Positions 10,740 through 22,309 of a DNA stretch of 64,000 nt are shown here, piece by piece. Below the pieces are notes generated by a model. It was not told the origin of the DNA and made no database searches. It worked only from the letters and a program-made list of their open reading frames with translations. How positions within the stretch are numbered: the stretch's first letter is position 1; every line of letters starts with the position of its first letter. Source of the stretch: Elysia chlorotica (lineage: Eukaryota > Mollusca > Gastropoda > Plakobranchidae); assembly GCA_003991915.1 (NCBI GenBank), contig RQTK01000100.1:374720-438719 (forward strand), read 5' to 3'. The position numbers were made by a program, and so were the translations under genes.

Positions 10740-13400
10740 CGTAATGCACTTTAGACCACCATGTTCTTCGCGTCAACATTATTTTATTGTGTTGATTAAT
10801 GTCATTTTTATGTCCTCAATGTCATCATCATACACACTTGTAGTTGTTTTATTTTGGTTGAGGTCGTTCTTATCATTGTCTCTTGCATTTAACTCTTTTT
10901 CCCCTCAATCCTTGGTCCATACATTACGCCTCCAAATCAACTGCCCGTTATTGAAAATTAAATGTTGTTTTGTGCAGAGGATTCTGACTTTAGGTAACGC
11001 AATATGTGTTGGTAATGATGTTGCTGTTTGTTGCTGTTTTCTAAACCACCCCTAATTCACTTTGTCTCCTATTGATATATAAATACAACACAGTTTTCTC
11101 TGTGATTTCTATGGTATAAATTAATTCTTGATTGTCTTTCCCTTTTTCTTAAGTATTCTTTTGTTTTTAGAAATTAAAGTAGCATGTTACTGATAATTCT
11201 CCTCTTTTACCGAACTCTATAAGTTCTACCCCTCCATAATAATTTAAGAAGTGTTTTCGCCGTGCAAGTGCTCTCAGTAAGTGTATCACTCGCCACCTTT
11301 TAATATTTCAAATCTGTACAACTACCCGTGTATATAATTGATACTTATTCCAACACAATGGAGTATATCACACACGCACACACACAAGCTGAACTTTCAG
11401 AAAGATTGGTCGACACTGCGACAATAGTCTCTTTTTTCCTATCATGATAACTACGGATAGCGGCGAATTTCTGAGCTTTGATTTTGTTTTGAACCGGATC
11501 AACCAGTCTAATGGTACAGCCCAGCGCAATACGCTTTGGCAATGTTTCATCGATACATGTTAAACATGGAGGGTGGAATTGCTTTCTGCTTGGAAACTCT
11601 CCGTGCATGAAGCATGCCAAGTTTTTTTTTCTTTTAGCTGGAACGACAATTCTATAGTTTTGGTATTGTGATTATTAATTGAATCGTTATAACAGATTAA
11701 GAGTATCTTTCAACCATTGGCACATTCATTAGTGCTTGCGAAATATTTTCTCGTGTTTCTCCTTGGCATAACGCCATGTTGAGTATGCCATGCACAATAG
11801 CACATACAGCGAATCACAACGATTGGTAATTTGGGTTTAAAACCTACACAAAATTGCTTCCAAAACAATGCTGATATTTTCATTTTTTACACCAAAAAAT
11901 CTGATACATACAGAGATGATGCTGAATCAGGTAAACAGTGTTGTGTGATCTTTTGGGAATAAGCTTACTATGACAGCTCAGTGCAGAAACAGACTGTGAC
12001 AATAAGTTTGGCGGCATAATATTTTGGACCTCCTACAATTCTTTCTAATTGACTTTACAAATAGGTATACAATTTTCTTCATCTTCTTCATCTCACATTC
12101 CTTCCTTTGAGGTTCATATTTTGTCCTCTGCCCACATATTCTCTGTATTTTTTCTCCATCCCTAAATCTTTCATTAGCTGATGTCATTCGCCCTCCTCTG
12201 TCTGTCTGTATGTCTGTCTGTCTGTCTAGCTGTCTGTCTGTCTGTCTAGTGTAATATTTCTTTTTTGTTCTACCATCACGACGTACGCCCCACGTTTGTT
12301 TCCCTGTATTTTAGTAATTATTTTCCACATTGATTTTCTACATTTTTAGGTCTACTTCAGTCAATAAAATGAATATGGATGTGTCTATTACTATCTTCGA
12401 AGGCCTTTTCTAAATTTTACTTTGCACTCCATTTAAAACGCCATGCCATAAAAACAACCACATTGCATTCAAATAGTGGCAAATAATGTGTGCGGTACAG
12501 AAAGGGTTGTTGGCCCATGTTGTGCCATTTTTCCTAAGTGATGCGACTTTTAATGGATTGACCTATGGGGTTGAGCCATGCCATAGTTCTCCAAACAAAA
12601 CAAACTTTCCTCGCGGGTTAGCGAATCTAACGAAGGGAGCCCAAGCCGAGCTAACCTAATTTGCCGCCAGCTTTGGTAATCTGTTGAAACATTAGCGAGA
12701 GGTGATAATGTCTTTTTAGCTGTGTCTTTCTACTTGGTTATTTTATCTATTCGTAGTGACCGTGGGGTCCGGATATTTTGTTTAATTATATGACACACTC
12801 CCCCGCCTCCTCCTCCCTCCTCAAACACAGAAACACATCCCTGACTGGCAGTGTGTTGCATCGCACAAACTTAACAACACGTGGTTTTACTATGTTGTCC
12901 ATTGGATTCTCTGAGCATGCATGTTTTATGAAATCTGAAGTATCTACTGTATTAAACTTTGCCATACCGTAAGCAGAGTAAGGAAGTTTATTTTATACTT
13001 TAAAAGTGTATCGTTTAAAGATGGTGTTCAGATCCTGGTGTTCTCTACTTATAATTATTTGTGTCGATCTGTGTTCAAAGTTGGCGTTTAATGCTTTGGA
13101 GAACCAGTAAGTCGCAGAGCCTTTAATTTGTTGATACAACGGTCTACATTTCTCCGTGTGTTTTCATTGCCTTTAGGAGATCGCGGGGTGTTTTTATTGC
13201 AAGGTGCAACGCATTAAGCCATCTTCATCATAAAGCTTGTCAGCTTTATTTATTTGTTGTGCTTAAAATAGAAAGTCTAGAACTATCACACACTGGATTG
13301 ATCTCTCGTTAGTAAATGTAACGTTTCGCATTGATGTTTTGACAAAGAAATTTTTAAGGGCAACAGCATCGAAGGTTTAATTTATTAATTAAGTATAGGA
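10740..13400. other. No gene recognised; intronic or intergenic
   Basis: AT-rich sequence with short frames only. A minus-strand 91-codon frame at 11345-11620 looks moderately protein-like but has no splice context or motif. A degenerate (CTGT)n tract lies at about 12199-12250. A GC-richer, stop-containing block at about 12590-12710 could be regulatory. Confidence 0.5.
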
Positions 13401-13412
13401 CATTATAAGACA

Positions 13413-14303
13413 ATGTCTCGAGGAAAAGTCTCGCCCTCTCCGCCCTACCCTGATCAAGTCCAGCGGACGTACACAGTCACTGCGCAAAGGACGTCCAATC
13501 AATGGGGAGAACCAGTCTTCACAGTCTGTGTTGTGCCGGCTCACAGTGTTCTCAGCACCCTCTCCACCATCGCTGCCGCGAGCCGAAGCCTCCAAGAAGA
13601 GAGTCATGCCTCCAGTCTGGAAAACCCTGGATTCATCACCACTCTTGTGGATATCCACGCCGATTTCTCTGGCGCTGAGGTCCGAAGTGAAGCCACTTGT
13701 CAACCAAAGCGACCTTCAGCAAATGGGGATGCTAGAGATTCTCTTATCTACGATCATTCAAGTGGAAACTCGGCCAGCCCTTACTCCTATATTGCACCTT
13801 GTCAGTCTAAAAAAGTAGATCTGGGCAACGAGTACTCGAAGCTGGCCAAAAGATCAGTTTTAGAGGCTGAGCCCGGAGCCCACCCGACCTCCAGCGTCGA
13901 CGCGGAAGGATCTTCTCATTGCGCTGCGGGATGGGGCTCGGACGCTCCTACCATGGAAATAAGACCGAGATACGACAAGAGACCCGTGACGATTCCGTCA
14001 CTGCGAGACAAGAGACACGTGACAGAAAGGGAAACCGTACACAGGCAGGCAAGTCCACAAATTTCTTTTCTAAACCCTGCAGAAACTAAAGGATCTTCTC
14101 ATTGCGCTGCGGGATGGGGCTCGGACGCTCCTACCATGGAAATAAGACCGAGATACGACAAGAGACCCGTGACGATTCCGTCATTGCGAGACAAGAGACA
14201 CGTGACAGGAAGGGAGAACGTACACGGGCAGGCAAGTTCACAAATTTCCTTTCTTAACCCTGCAGAAACTACGTTTTGTAAAAACATTGTAAAGTTGCTT
14301 TAA
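13413..14303 (+). CDS. 296-codon ORF with in-frame internal duplication
   Basis: This is the longest non-repetitive frame in the window. The ATG at 13413 has A at -3 and the frame ends in TAA at 14301-14303. The protein is hydrophilic, with Ser, Pro, Arg and Lys prominent, no evident signal peptide and no clear membrane span. Residues 166-226 and 227-287 are a tandem 61-residue duplication (GSSHCAAGWG...FLNPAET) differing at about five residues. I do not recognise the family. Both repeat units contain CAG|GCAAGT, the consensus for GC-type donors, followed 35 bp later by an excellent acceptor-like TTTCTAAACCCTGCAG, so the ORF may really be exon plus short intron-like sequence. AATAAA signals occur at 14758 and about 15105. 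It may be a separate gene, an alternative exon of the surrounding candidate gene, or a fortuitous frame. Confidence 0.4.
   Translation: MSRGKVSPSPPYPDQVQRTYTVTAQRTSNQWGEPVFTVCVVPAHSVLSTLSTIAAASRSLQEESHASSLENPGFITTLVDIHADFSGAEVRSEATCQPKRPSANGDARDSLIYDHSSGNSASPYSYIAPCQSKKVDLGNEYSKLAKRSVLEAEPGAHPTSSVDAEGSSHCAAGWGSDAPTMEIRPRYDKRPVTIPSLRDKRHVTERETVHRQASPQISFLNPAETKGSSHCAAGWGSDAPTMEIRPRYDKRPVTIPSLRDKRHVTGRENVHGQASSQISFLNPAETTFCKNIVKLL
13906..14270 (+). repeat. 183-bp tandem duplication inside the ORF
   Basis: The unit at 13906-14087 is repeated at 14089-14270 with a period of 183 bp (61 codons). The first 80 or so bases are identical and roughly ten differences gather in the second half. The differences split about evenly between silent and replacement. 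The copy is therefore fairly recent and its length preserves the frame. Confidence 0.92.
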
Positions 14304-15808
14304 AAAAATTGAAAGCTGTTTCTTTCGAATGAAGAAAATTTGCTTCTTAGTCATGGGAAAAGGAATTTGTCTTGAATCACTCTCTTCACCCACACAAAAT
14401 AATGCATTAGTATATTGTGAACTACCGTATATTTTTGTGTGTGTGTTTGTATGTCAATCTGTTTTGCTGTACCATAAACTGTTGAGACAGCTTGTGTCTG
14501 CCTTAGTTTATTTTCTTATCTAGTTGTTTAATAGTTTAGCAATGATAGGTATTGAAGCCCTTACTGTTAAAGTCTCGTTCGTTCTTTTCCATTGATTCGC
14601 TTTCCTATACGAGTCACTAAATATTCTAAAACCAAAGGCCATGGAAATGTGATTAACACAGTTGTTACAAATACTACCGGATTACTACGCAGTAATACTC
14701 GTACAATCATATAAAAAGATTTAGTTGCTTAAACGAAGATGAGAAACACCATACATGAATAAAAAAAGAACCCACTAATAACGAACTTAAAACAATTATA
14801 GCTTTCATTCACAATTAATTTATGGAATTTCAATAGTGGGCCTAATTGTTTTGAATCGTCACCCAATGTAGTACATTCATCACTGTAAAACCCACACACC
14901 CGCCTGGGGTGAATTTTGTTTGCCCTGCTTATGCGCTGCTCTTCACTTCCAATGCTTTAAGATCGAGATGTAAGCTGTGCTACTGTTATTTTTTTTTTCT
15001 ACAATCTATGAAAATGGTGTCATGTTGTTGCTTTTTTTAATCTGTCAATTTTGCTCAACTGATGCAACCCATGAACTTAGCTCAGTAGAATGATTCAAAC
15101 AGCAAAATAAAGGGCTATAACTGTTACAGATTCATTTCTTTCTTATGGTTCTTTCCCTTTGCACATCTTACAAAAATATTACCGCTGCGTTGAAAAAAAC
15201 AAACAAAACAAAACCAAAAACAAAATCACAGATATAAAACAGTTTCGGTGGTAAGAAAATAACAAAATGTTTATAATGTATAATACAATATTGAAAACAT
15301 GAAGGAGAATGTTATAAAATACTAAAAACTGGTCACTGGTTGAAGTATGGATTTAAAGAACGTAGAACAGGGCGGATTAAAAAAACAACAACAGGCTATC
15401 TCCATTTTTCCGTAAAATAATGCAACTACATGTACTTAAAAACAATTTGTCATTTAGCAGACCTGTTAAATTAACTTAAATCACGTGACATACATTTTTT
15501 CTGCGGTTAATCTTCGTATCTGATAGTAAAGTCAAATAATTACAAGGTTTTAAAAATAAGAGCAGTAAGTTGATGCTACATGGTTTCCATGCACATACCT
15601 ATTTCATATTAAAGTTACTTTGGCAGTAATTTGAATAAACCTAATCGCTCCATTCCACGTTACCATAAAATAAGCACTTTTGGTTCATAATAAGGTCTGG
15701 GTGCAAAAGAGCTACCAAAATGGTCCACTATTGTATTCGTTAGACAATAAAAAAAAAACAAGAACAACTTTACACTCTGGATTTTTTTCCTTTTGTCTTC
15801 ATTGTTAG
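14304..15808. other. No gene recognised; possible 3' UTR or intron
   Basis: AT-rich DNA following the 13413-14303 frame. AATAAA hexamers at 14758-14763 and near 15105 could serve as poly(A) signals for it. No further exon was identified until the acceptor at 15808. Confidence 0.5.
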
Positions 15809-16060
15809 TTCCTCATGCCCGCCTTATCTGGGAGAGGAAACGTAGCAGAGAGGATCAATAAAGGCAAGAAGAGCAAGGCTGGCTCTATGAAGCCTGGAAA
15901 TGGGCGCAGGGGACTTAAATCACTGCGTTTTCCGCCACAACACCGGATGCTACGCCATTTTCAAGTATCACGTTACTTCCGGTTTCTGGTTGTGGCTAGG
16001 AATAGATTGTGGGCTTTGTGGAGACCGGGTTAAATAAAACCTACAGTGTGTGCTGTGCTT
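15809..16060 (+). CDS. Probable terminal exon with poly(A) signal
   Basis: A strong acceptor (long T-rich tract, CTTCATTGTTAG) ends at 15808. Two frames are plausible after it. In phase 0, following the donor at 10630, the frame reads FLMPALSGRGNVAERINKGK and continues to a stop at 16031-16033. Alternatively, with two carried bases, PHARLIWERKRSREDQ is followed quickly by a stop. An AATAAA at about 16034, overlapping the end of the longer frame, is followed by the GT-rich GTGTGTGCTGTGC. This arrangement fits a 3'-terminal exon. The protein is Lys/Arg-rich and not recognised. The phase match to the exon at 10630 is suggestive only. Confidence is higher for the exon than for the frame. Confidence 0.4.
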
Positions 16061-16639
16061 CAACTATCTATTTAGATTGAGCCTTCATTATTCAAGTCGT
16101 TTGTTTTTTGTATTATATGAAAAAGAACACACGTACTGTACCGAAACAATTCGTGTCTTCTTTCTCTACCTCTAGAGTTCCTTCTTTCTCTATATCTTCT
16201 TAACCTTCTCTCTTTCTCTCTCCCCGCACCCCCCCCCCTTGCTATTCCGCCTCTGCTCCTACCATTTCTTTTTTTTCTTTTCCATTTCTCAATTACCTAT
16301 CTCTCTCCAGCCCTCTCGTTCTTTTGATTTCCCTCCCAAACCGATCTATATAAAGAAATTTTAGACATAGATATGTTCGACAAAACTTTCAACTGGGGAA
16401 AATAGATCGATTTGAAATGAAGATTAAATATTTTCATACTCTCTCGTGGCAAAAGATAATGATAGATCAGAGAGAAGTAATCTGAGCCCTGCTGTACATA
16501 GACGGCCTATTAATCGTGACAGCGTCTTATTCAGCTTTGTAAATTGGAACATACCGCTAATTTGAAACACACTTCTTCGTATCTGCCACTTGTATCTTAA
16601 TCTTCCCATTTATATTTTTCCACTCTGTCTGTATATCTG

Positions 16640-16643
<4 letters not shown>

Positions 16644-16710
<67 letters not shown>
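16644..16710. repeat. (CT)n microsatellite
   Basis: Pure CT run of about 33 units with a decayed CT-rich tail to about 16750. Confidence 0.97.
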
Positions 16711-16713
<3 letters not shown>

Positions 16714-16859
16714 CTCTCTCTCTCTCACTCTTTTCCCTCTCTCTTTGCCTACTTCTCTATTCTTTTCTATTCTTGTTATGTCTCTCACTCTCATGTTTAT
16801 TCTGAAAAAGGTACATACTAGCTTTTCCTCAGGTGACCAACTGGACTTACTCAAACGCT

Positions 16860-17010
16860 AACATTGTGGGCTGATTGACGTAAACATATAAACAAACCTC
16901 CCGCCCGCTGTCTCGTCGCGAATACTTTAGGTACACAATGGCGCCGCCATTCAGGCGCTGGCCCTTTTCCCTCAAATGTCGATGCCATAATTATGGAAAT
17001 AATAAGTTTT
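16860..17010. promoter_or_regulatory. Candidate conserved regulatory block
   Basis: This non-coding block lies downstream of a CT tract. It contains TGATTGACG (PBC/TALE-homeodomain-like), GTAAACATAAACA-type forkhead-like sites, the near-palindrome AATGGCGCCGCCATT (7-bp arms, 1-nt centre) and the perfect palindrome CCATAATTATGG. The dense packing of such sites resembles a developmental enhancer or promoter. The motif meanings come from known binding preferences. The function is inferred. Confidence 0.35.
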
Positions 17011-17208
17011 GACTCACTAAAACAGAAATAGTGTTCTTATATAAATTGTGGTTCCGTAGTGAATGTGGTGTAAAGAAACCCTCTGAAGAAGTTAAATAGG
17101 TTTTGAAAATAAATCTTTATTGAGGTCTTTAATATCGGGATAAGTGGTATCCTTCGGTTTATTTTCATTGGTCAGGATTGTTAAGTTACCACTTAAGTGG
17201 CTTTGTTG

Positions 17209-17320
17209 TTGCTTGCTTGCTTTAATCGTTAAAACGTGGGAGCCTTAAAATAACTAGTAGTCGATAAAAAGATTGCTTGCTTGCTTTAATCGTTAAAACG
17301 TGGGAGCCTTAAAATAACTA
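17209..17320 (+). repeat. 48-bp perfect direct repeat, 64-bp period
   Basis: The 48 bp at 17209-17256 (TTGCTTGCTTGCTTTAATCG...) are repeated without change at 17273-17320, separated by 16 bp. The identity shows a recent duplication. Confidence 0.93.
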
Positions 17321-17329
17321 CATGTATGA

Positions 17330-18700
17330 ATTTTAAGGTTTGATAAACCGACAGCTCCTAATTTTGTTTAATCATAGCTACATTTTAGGAAAGGGTACGA
17401 CTTGTAGCAACATTTACAAACAATGTCGAATCGGATTTTTAGAAGGCTGTTACGCATACTTAGGAGGTTTAGAAGACATTTTGATGAGTGTTTGTTTTTG
17501 TTTACACAAAACATATTTATAAAGAAATTTCCCTTTTTTCTTTTTTTGATTTTAAATTTTTAGCTCCTTTAATTCCTTTTATTTCGAACCCAAAAGCCGA
17601 AAGTCATTAAATCTTTTACATTAATCTGCCTTAAAAAAGTTACTCATCACCGGAACCGCAAGCTCTAAAGCTCTAAAATGTTTACTGAATTACATACATC
17701 GAAAACCTTGACAGAATGTAATTTCCTTTGAATGTTTCAAGCATATGTTTGCTGAGGGGGAAAAAAATACATCAAATAATGTAAAGAAAAGAAAAGACGA
17801 TCTCCATCTAGATCTATGTTGTTGAAACTGACTTTAAATAGCTCATTCTTAATTTGCGCATGTCCTGCACGCTTGCTCTCCCCCTGAGCGGTCAAGAGTT
17901 GAGATCGCTCACCCCTGATGGCTGTTGAGCTGCCTGGACACTATAGACCTCCCCCCCCTCCCCTTCTCTTTGGACATGGCTCACCTTCATCGGTGGACCT
18001 GTGAGTGGTCATTGAGTGACCGTTCCGAGGACTGACGGGTCCATACCAGTGCCTACTAAAAGCGCTATCAGCTGGAGAGATGGTTCTGGCCTCTCTCTTC
18101 CCATGTCGTACTAGATCCAGGCTTGGCGAAGAGGGTGCCTCAGCGAGACGGCCCATACGGGAAAATGGTTTTACATGTGTCTGAGAAAGATCATGAAAAG
18201 TTATTTCTTAGAATAAAAAAAACAAAAAAACTCACGGTGATATTATTCCCTTAGAGCAGCTGTGTGTTCGCAACGCTGTTTAATATTTTTAAAATTCTCT
18301 TTAGCGTTTTCTTATCTACCTTTTCCTTTACTTATTTAAATTTAGTATTGATTGGAGCATTAATAAAAAAAAGAAAAAAAAATTCAGCAATTTAAGACAT
18401 CATTCAAATTGGAAAAAAATAATACAAAATTAATCATGATCTCTAACAGTCTAGTGGGCTATTCTTTTTTAATGCTCTATACTGAGAATAAATCTGTTTG
18501 AAGTCCCAGATTTTTAATTATCAATATGGATCTATTTTAGGTATTGATGATCTCTGGTGTGATCTGGAGAAAAATCCAAATTATTTGCAACTCTACAAAC
18601 TCTCTACTTACATTGTTAAGTCTCATACTAGTACATGCATTTCTTTTTTCTCTCTGTCTCTCATGCCTGCATGTTTGTCTTTCTTAAATCTTTTTTTTTC
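17330..18700. other. No gene recognised
   Basis: AT-rich apart from a GC-richer block at about 17860-18170 that has an unsupported 71-codon minus frame. That block begins just beyond CACTATAGACCTCCCCCCCC and may be regulatory. No motif identifies a gene. Confidence 0.5.
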
Positions 18701-18709
18701 TCGACAGTA

Positions 18710-18883
<174 letters not shown>

Positions 18884-18929
18884 TGGTCTCTTTTCCTCTT
18901 GAGTGATATCACAGTAGCATCACCCACTC

Positions 18930-19040
18930 CCACACAGGGCCACCTCTAGATTCTAGATCGGATCTTGGAGAGGCAGGGTGTGGAGAGACGGGTCGTGACT
19001 GCGCACATCAGAGCGCACCGATCACAGATCTTCCCCAGCG
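18930..19040. promoter_or_regulatory. GC-richer block next to CT tract
   Basis: About 100 bp of non-repetitive GC-richer sequence (GGGTCGTGACTGCGCACATC, GAGCGCACCGATCACAG) starts 60 bp after the microsatellite. It has no open exon-like frame. It may be regulatory; the evidence is composition only. Confidence 0.25.
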
Positions 19041-19430
19041 AGAGAGTATACGTTTTCAAACAGCAACAGTAACAACAACAACAACAACAACTGCTCATAG
19101 ATTTTGAATTGAAATAACAAGACATCCTTGGGAGACCATGACTACAGTCACTTCATGTACCTCCATTTCTGGCGTGATATTGACTTGTGTAAGTTTAATC
19201 ACTGCGATTCTATCTTGGAGCATTACTTTAGGTGGACCCCTTTTTTCATCATAATTATTACATTCAATCCCATTATTTCCCTTTTCAAGGTTGCATTGGT
19301 GTAACAACTCCAAAGATTTATTTCAATTGCTTTTGAAATTCTTGTAACACTTTTTTATGTAACCAAATATTTTTTTTTTAACAATTGTTTTTTAAACCGA
19401 CAGCTTGTTCGTTAAAAGACGCGTATGTAC

Positions 19431-19435
19431 CTCTC

Positions 19436-19506
<71 letters not shown>
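19431..19506. repeat. (CT)n microsatellite
   Basis: Nearly pure CT run of about 37 units with a decayed tail to about 19560. Confidence 0.97.
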
Positions 19507-19510
<4 letters not shown>

Positions 19511-19639
19511 CTCTTTTTTTTCTCTCTCTCTCTCTCTTCATCTCTGTCTGTACATCTCTGCATGTCTGATTTTTTCACCTCTCTATTTTTTCCATTGATT
19601 TTCGTTTTTTTTCTGCCAATTGACATTCAATTGGTTCTT

Positions 19640-19815
19640 GCCAACAAGCCGATTTCTCTCATGCCTCATATTCTTTAGGTGTCAGCATCATTCCATAGCT
19701 CTCACAGCAGCAGCAAGGCCAATTCGGTACCACTTAACGACATGCTCTGCTAAAATCGAACTGGCGACCTGGCCGAGCCAGGCTCTTCCCATTCTGCCAA
19801 TGACCCAGGTCCCCC
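19640..19815 (-). mobile_element. tRNA-derived SINE head (minus strand)
   Basis: On the minus strand an A-box-like TGGCAGAATGGG (19788-19799) is followed about 35 nt later by a B-box-like AGTTCGATT near 19755-19764, the normal spacing for a tRNA-type pol III promoter. No tRNA cloverleaf closes, so a SINE remnant fits better than a tRNA gene. The body would run toward lower coordinates; its end is uncertain. Confidence 0.45.
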
Positions 19816-19978
19816 CTGCTTCAGCCCCATCAATCTCTCGCAATGCAATCGTGTCCTTCTAGATCTAGCCGGCTACTTAAATCTCCTGCCTTCAATCTCG
19901 GCATTAAAAGAGCACGGAGCACTGAGGTCAACTGATAGACTTAGGCAGAATCTGGTGAAGGTCGGAGGGATTTGAAAA

Positions 19979-20054
19979 GAATAGCTGTTAGCCTGATTGT
20001 AGAAAAAGGGAAAGATGAATAGCTGTTAGCCTGATTGTAGAAAAAGGGAAAGAT
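19979..20054 (+). repeat. Perfect 38-bp tandem duplication
   Basis: The unit GAATAGCTGTTAGCCTGATT... occurs twice without a mismatch (19979-20016 and 20017-20054). It is a very recent duplication, or a sequence-assembly slip. Confidence 0.95.
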
Positions 20055-20134
20055 GGGAGGAGTCGCACTTGAGTGTCTCAAACATATAGACCAAAGGTCA
20101 TGAGTGAAAGTATCGCGGGACAAACAAGACAGGG

Positions 20135-20137
<3 letters not shown>

Positions 20138-20180
<43 letters not shown>
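20138..20180. repeat. (GA)n microsatellite
   Basis: Pure GA run of about 21 units, followed by more GA-rich, GTGT-interrupted sequence to about 20280. Confidence 0.96.
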
Positions 20181-20184
<4 letters not shown>

Positions 20185-20629
20185 GAGAGAGAGAAAGTCA
20201 GTGTGTGTGAGAGAGAGATAAAGAGGCACCCACACAAAGAGGAAGGATGAGAGAGGGAGAGGCAGAGAGAGAGAGATGGAAAAGACTGTTATCAATATCG
20301 TAGTTTTTATAAGCGAATTGCTCAAAATTATGGTAAATCTTGTGATCTCAGTAGAATGCGTTATTTGATATTAATATATAACTCAAGTTTAAAAAGTGCG
20401 TGCTCTCTAGGCTAAGATGGATAACTAAATTTATTCAAATTTGTGACATATATGGTTTTTCCATCGTCACCTTTCAGACTGTCTGATATCGAATTACCTG
20501 GAATTTTCGTGTTAGGCAAACTTTCGCATCGGTGAACCAGAAAATTATTGGAAATTTCTAGACACTTGTCTGACTGACTTGACTGTTTGGATTTAGCAAA
20601 AAAACAGTCAACGAATAATTAGTTATCAG

Positions 20630-20930
20630 TTCATCTGAAGAGACCCTTAGAGGCTGACATCATGATAAACACTCATACCATTCGCAGTCTGGATCCATAT
20701 CTCGAGGGCCGGAGATAATTTTCTCAATTTCTCAAAATCCCCAAGAAATCTTAGAGACAATTCGTCAGGAAAGGATTTTTTATTGACAAGCCAGCTCAGT
20801 TGATACCACATACCACCGACTTTTGATCTCCCGGTGACTTTGGTTAATTTAAGTAAGTGCTGAGAAAATTGACGTGGGGAAGATTGCTCTTTTAAAGTCA
20901 TTGATTAAATCTCATCACTTTTTGGCAGCA
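20630..20930. promoter_or_regulatory. Non-repetitive block, possibly regulatory
   Basis: Complex sequence with an 84-codon minus frame (20647-20901) that lacks motif or splice support. Features include ATATCTCGAGGGCCGGAGAT. It may be a conserved non-coding element. The coding alternative is weaker because no acceptor or donor bounds the frame. Confidence 0.2.
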
Positions 20931-21258
20931 GTGGTCGAGTCTGGTTGGTTTTAAGAAATTCAATTCTGTATGAAAAGTGAATCCTAGCAGGTATTCCAAT
21001 GAAACACAAAGGGGACTAATTTTACAACCTCACAGCTGATTAAAACTTCTACGAGATAAAATTGTTCTAGAGTAGTGATGAACAAGAAATCAATAAGGTA
21101 GTCAGATAGACAAAGAGAAACTACGTGATGAGAAATAAAGACATGGAGAAAGTGAAGGGAAAGGTGAGAAAGAGAGGACAAGAGAGATCTATAGAAAATT
21201 CAAATATTAATGCATATACATAGAGAGGAAATGAATTATCCCAAGAGGTAGAGTATGT

Positions 21259-21261
<3 letters not shown>

Positions 21262-21310
<49 letters not shown>
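21262..21310. repeat. (CT)n microsatellite
   Basis: Pure CT run of about 24 units with a T- and CT-rich tail. Confidence 0.96.
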
Positions 21311-21316
<6 letters not shown>

Positions 21317-21739
21317 CTTTCTCTCTCAATCTCTCTCTATCGCTTTCTTTTTTTCCTGGACATAGCAATTTATATAGAAACTTCACGAACCTGCTCTTAC
21401 TAAAACATCGTCCTGTTTAATTGTTATTTATACTTCACTACAAAACTCTTAAAAAAATAAGTACAACTAAGTATAGGTAGCTTATTACCACTGCAAATAA
21501 CTCACCTTTATCATTCAATTAGCTATTACAATGTTGGAACTCGTGTACTGCCGAACGAATATAAAAAAGGAATATCTTTATGACATGTTACATATAATTT
21601 AAAAAAGAGAGGACCTATAAACTAAATGTATAGGAATATCTGCTTGAATACGTATGATCGGTGCAGGAGGCTAAACAGGGTATTCCAGATCGCCCACTGA
21701 CGAGGGTAGAAGTATCATAAAGATCAGTTTGAAAGCGAT

Positions 21740-21850
21740 CTCAAGAGTCAGTTAATCTGAGTGTGATTGACCAAGAGTTTTTTAGAGTGTGATTGACATG
21801 TCAGACACGGCTCTCTTCTGTCTTATCGGCTCTTTATCTCCGGATAATTT
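21740..21850. promoter_or_regulatory. Cluster of TGATTGAC-type sites
   Basis: TGATTGACC at 21764 and TGATTGACATGTCAG at 21790-21804 lie 26 bp apart in the same orientation. TGATTGACAG is the known PBX/PREP-MEIS composite site, and the second copy contains the 10-bp palindrome TGACATGTCA, which resembles facing TALE half sites. An enhancer role is inferred from this motif pairing. Confidence 0.35.
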
Positions 21851-22309
21851 GTAACAACGTCTTGATGGAACACTTTTCTCATTACCTTATCAAATCTTTA
21901 TACAGTATTTTACACTATGTTACAGAATTGTTTACTCTTTTGGTTAATTAATGTCCACCTTCAGGATCTGAGATATTTTGCAACCAGCTACAAAACTAAC
22001 CCTTGACAATTTTACGTGCTAAGATTTAGGGAAAACCATTACACCCAACGTAAAAAAATCGTAACGTGTAGGTAATAAAACAGTTTCGTAGATAGTTATC
22101 ACTAGTTTCATAGTGTGTCGTTCGTGCATTTTTAAACAGGTAATTTTCCATTTCTGTGTCTAGTCAGCGCAATACACAAAATCAGCAAAAAATATAACTT
22201 AATTTCACGAAGACCGTTAAAGTTGAGTTGAAAGGAGTGGCGTGAATGAGAAGGTACAATGTTAGTTCTGTTAGACTGTTAGCTCTTGCAGTCACAATAA
22301 ACTCAACGC

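Noticed and set aside
11345-11620. 91-codon minus-strand frame resembling protein
   Set aside because: No motif, no splice sites at its ends, and an overlapping frame is also open.
20478-20531. Possible 54-nt micro-exon between CACCTTTCAG and TCG|GTGAAC
   Set aside because: Acceptor is good but the donor is only moderate and the peptide (LSDIELPGIFVLGKLSHR) has no support; sites like this occur by chance.
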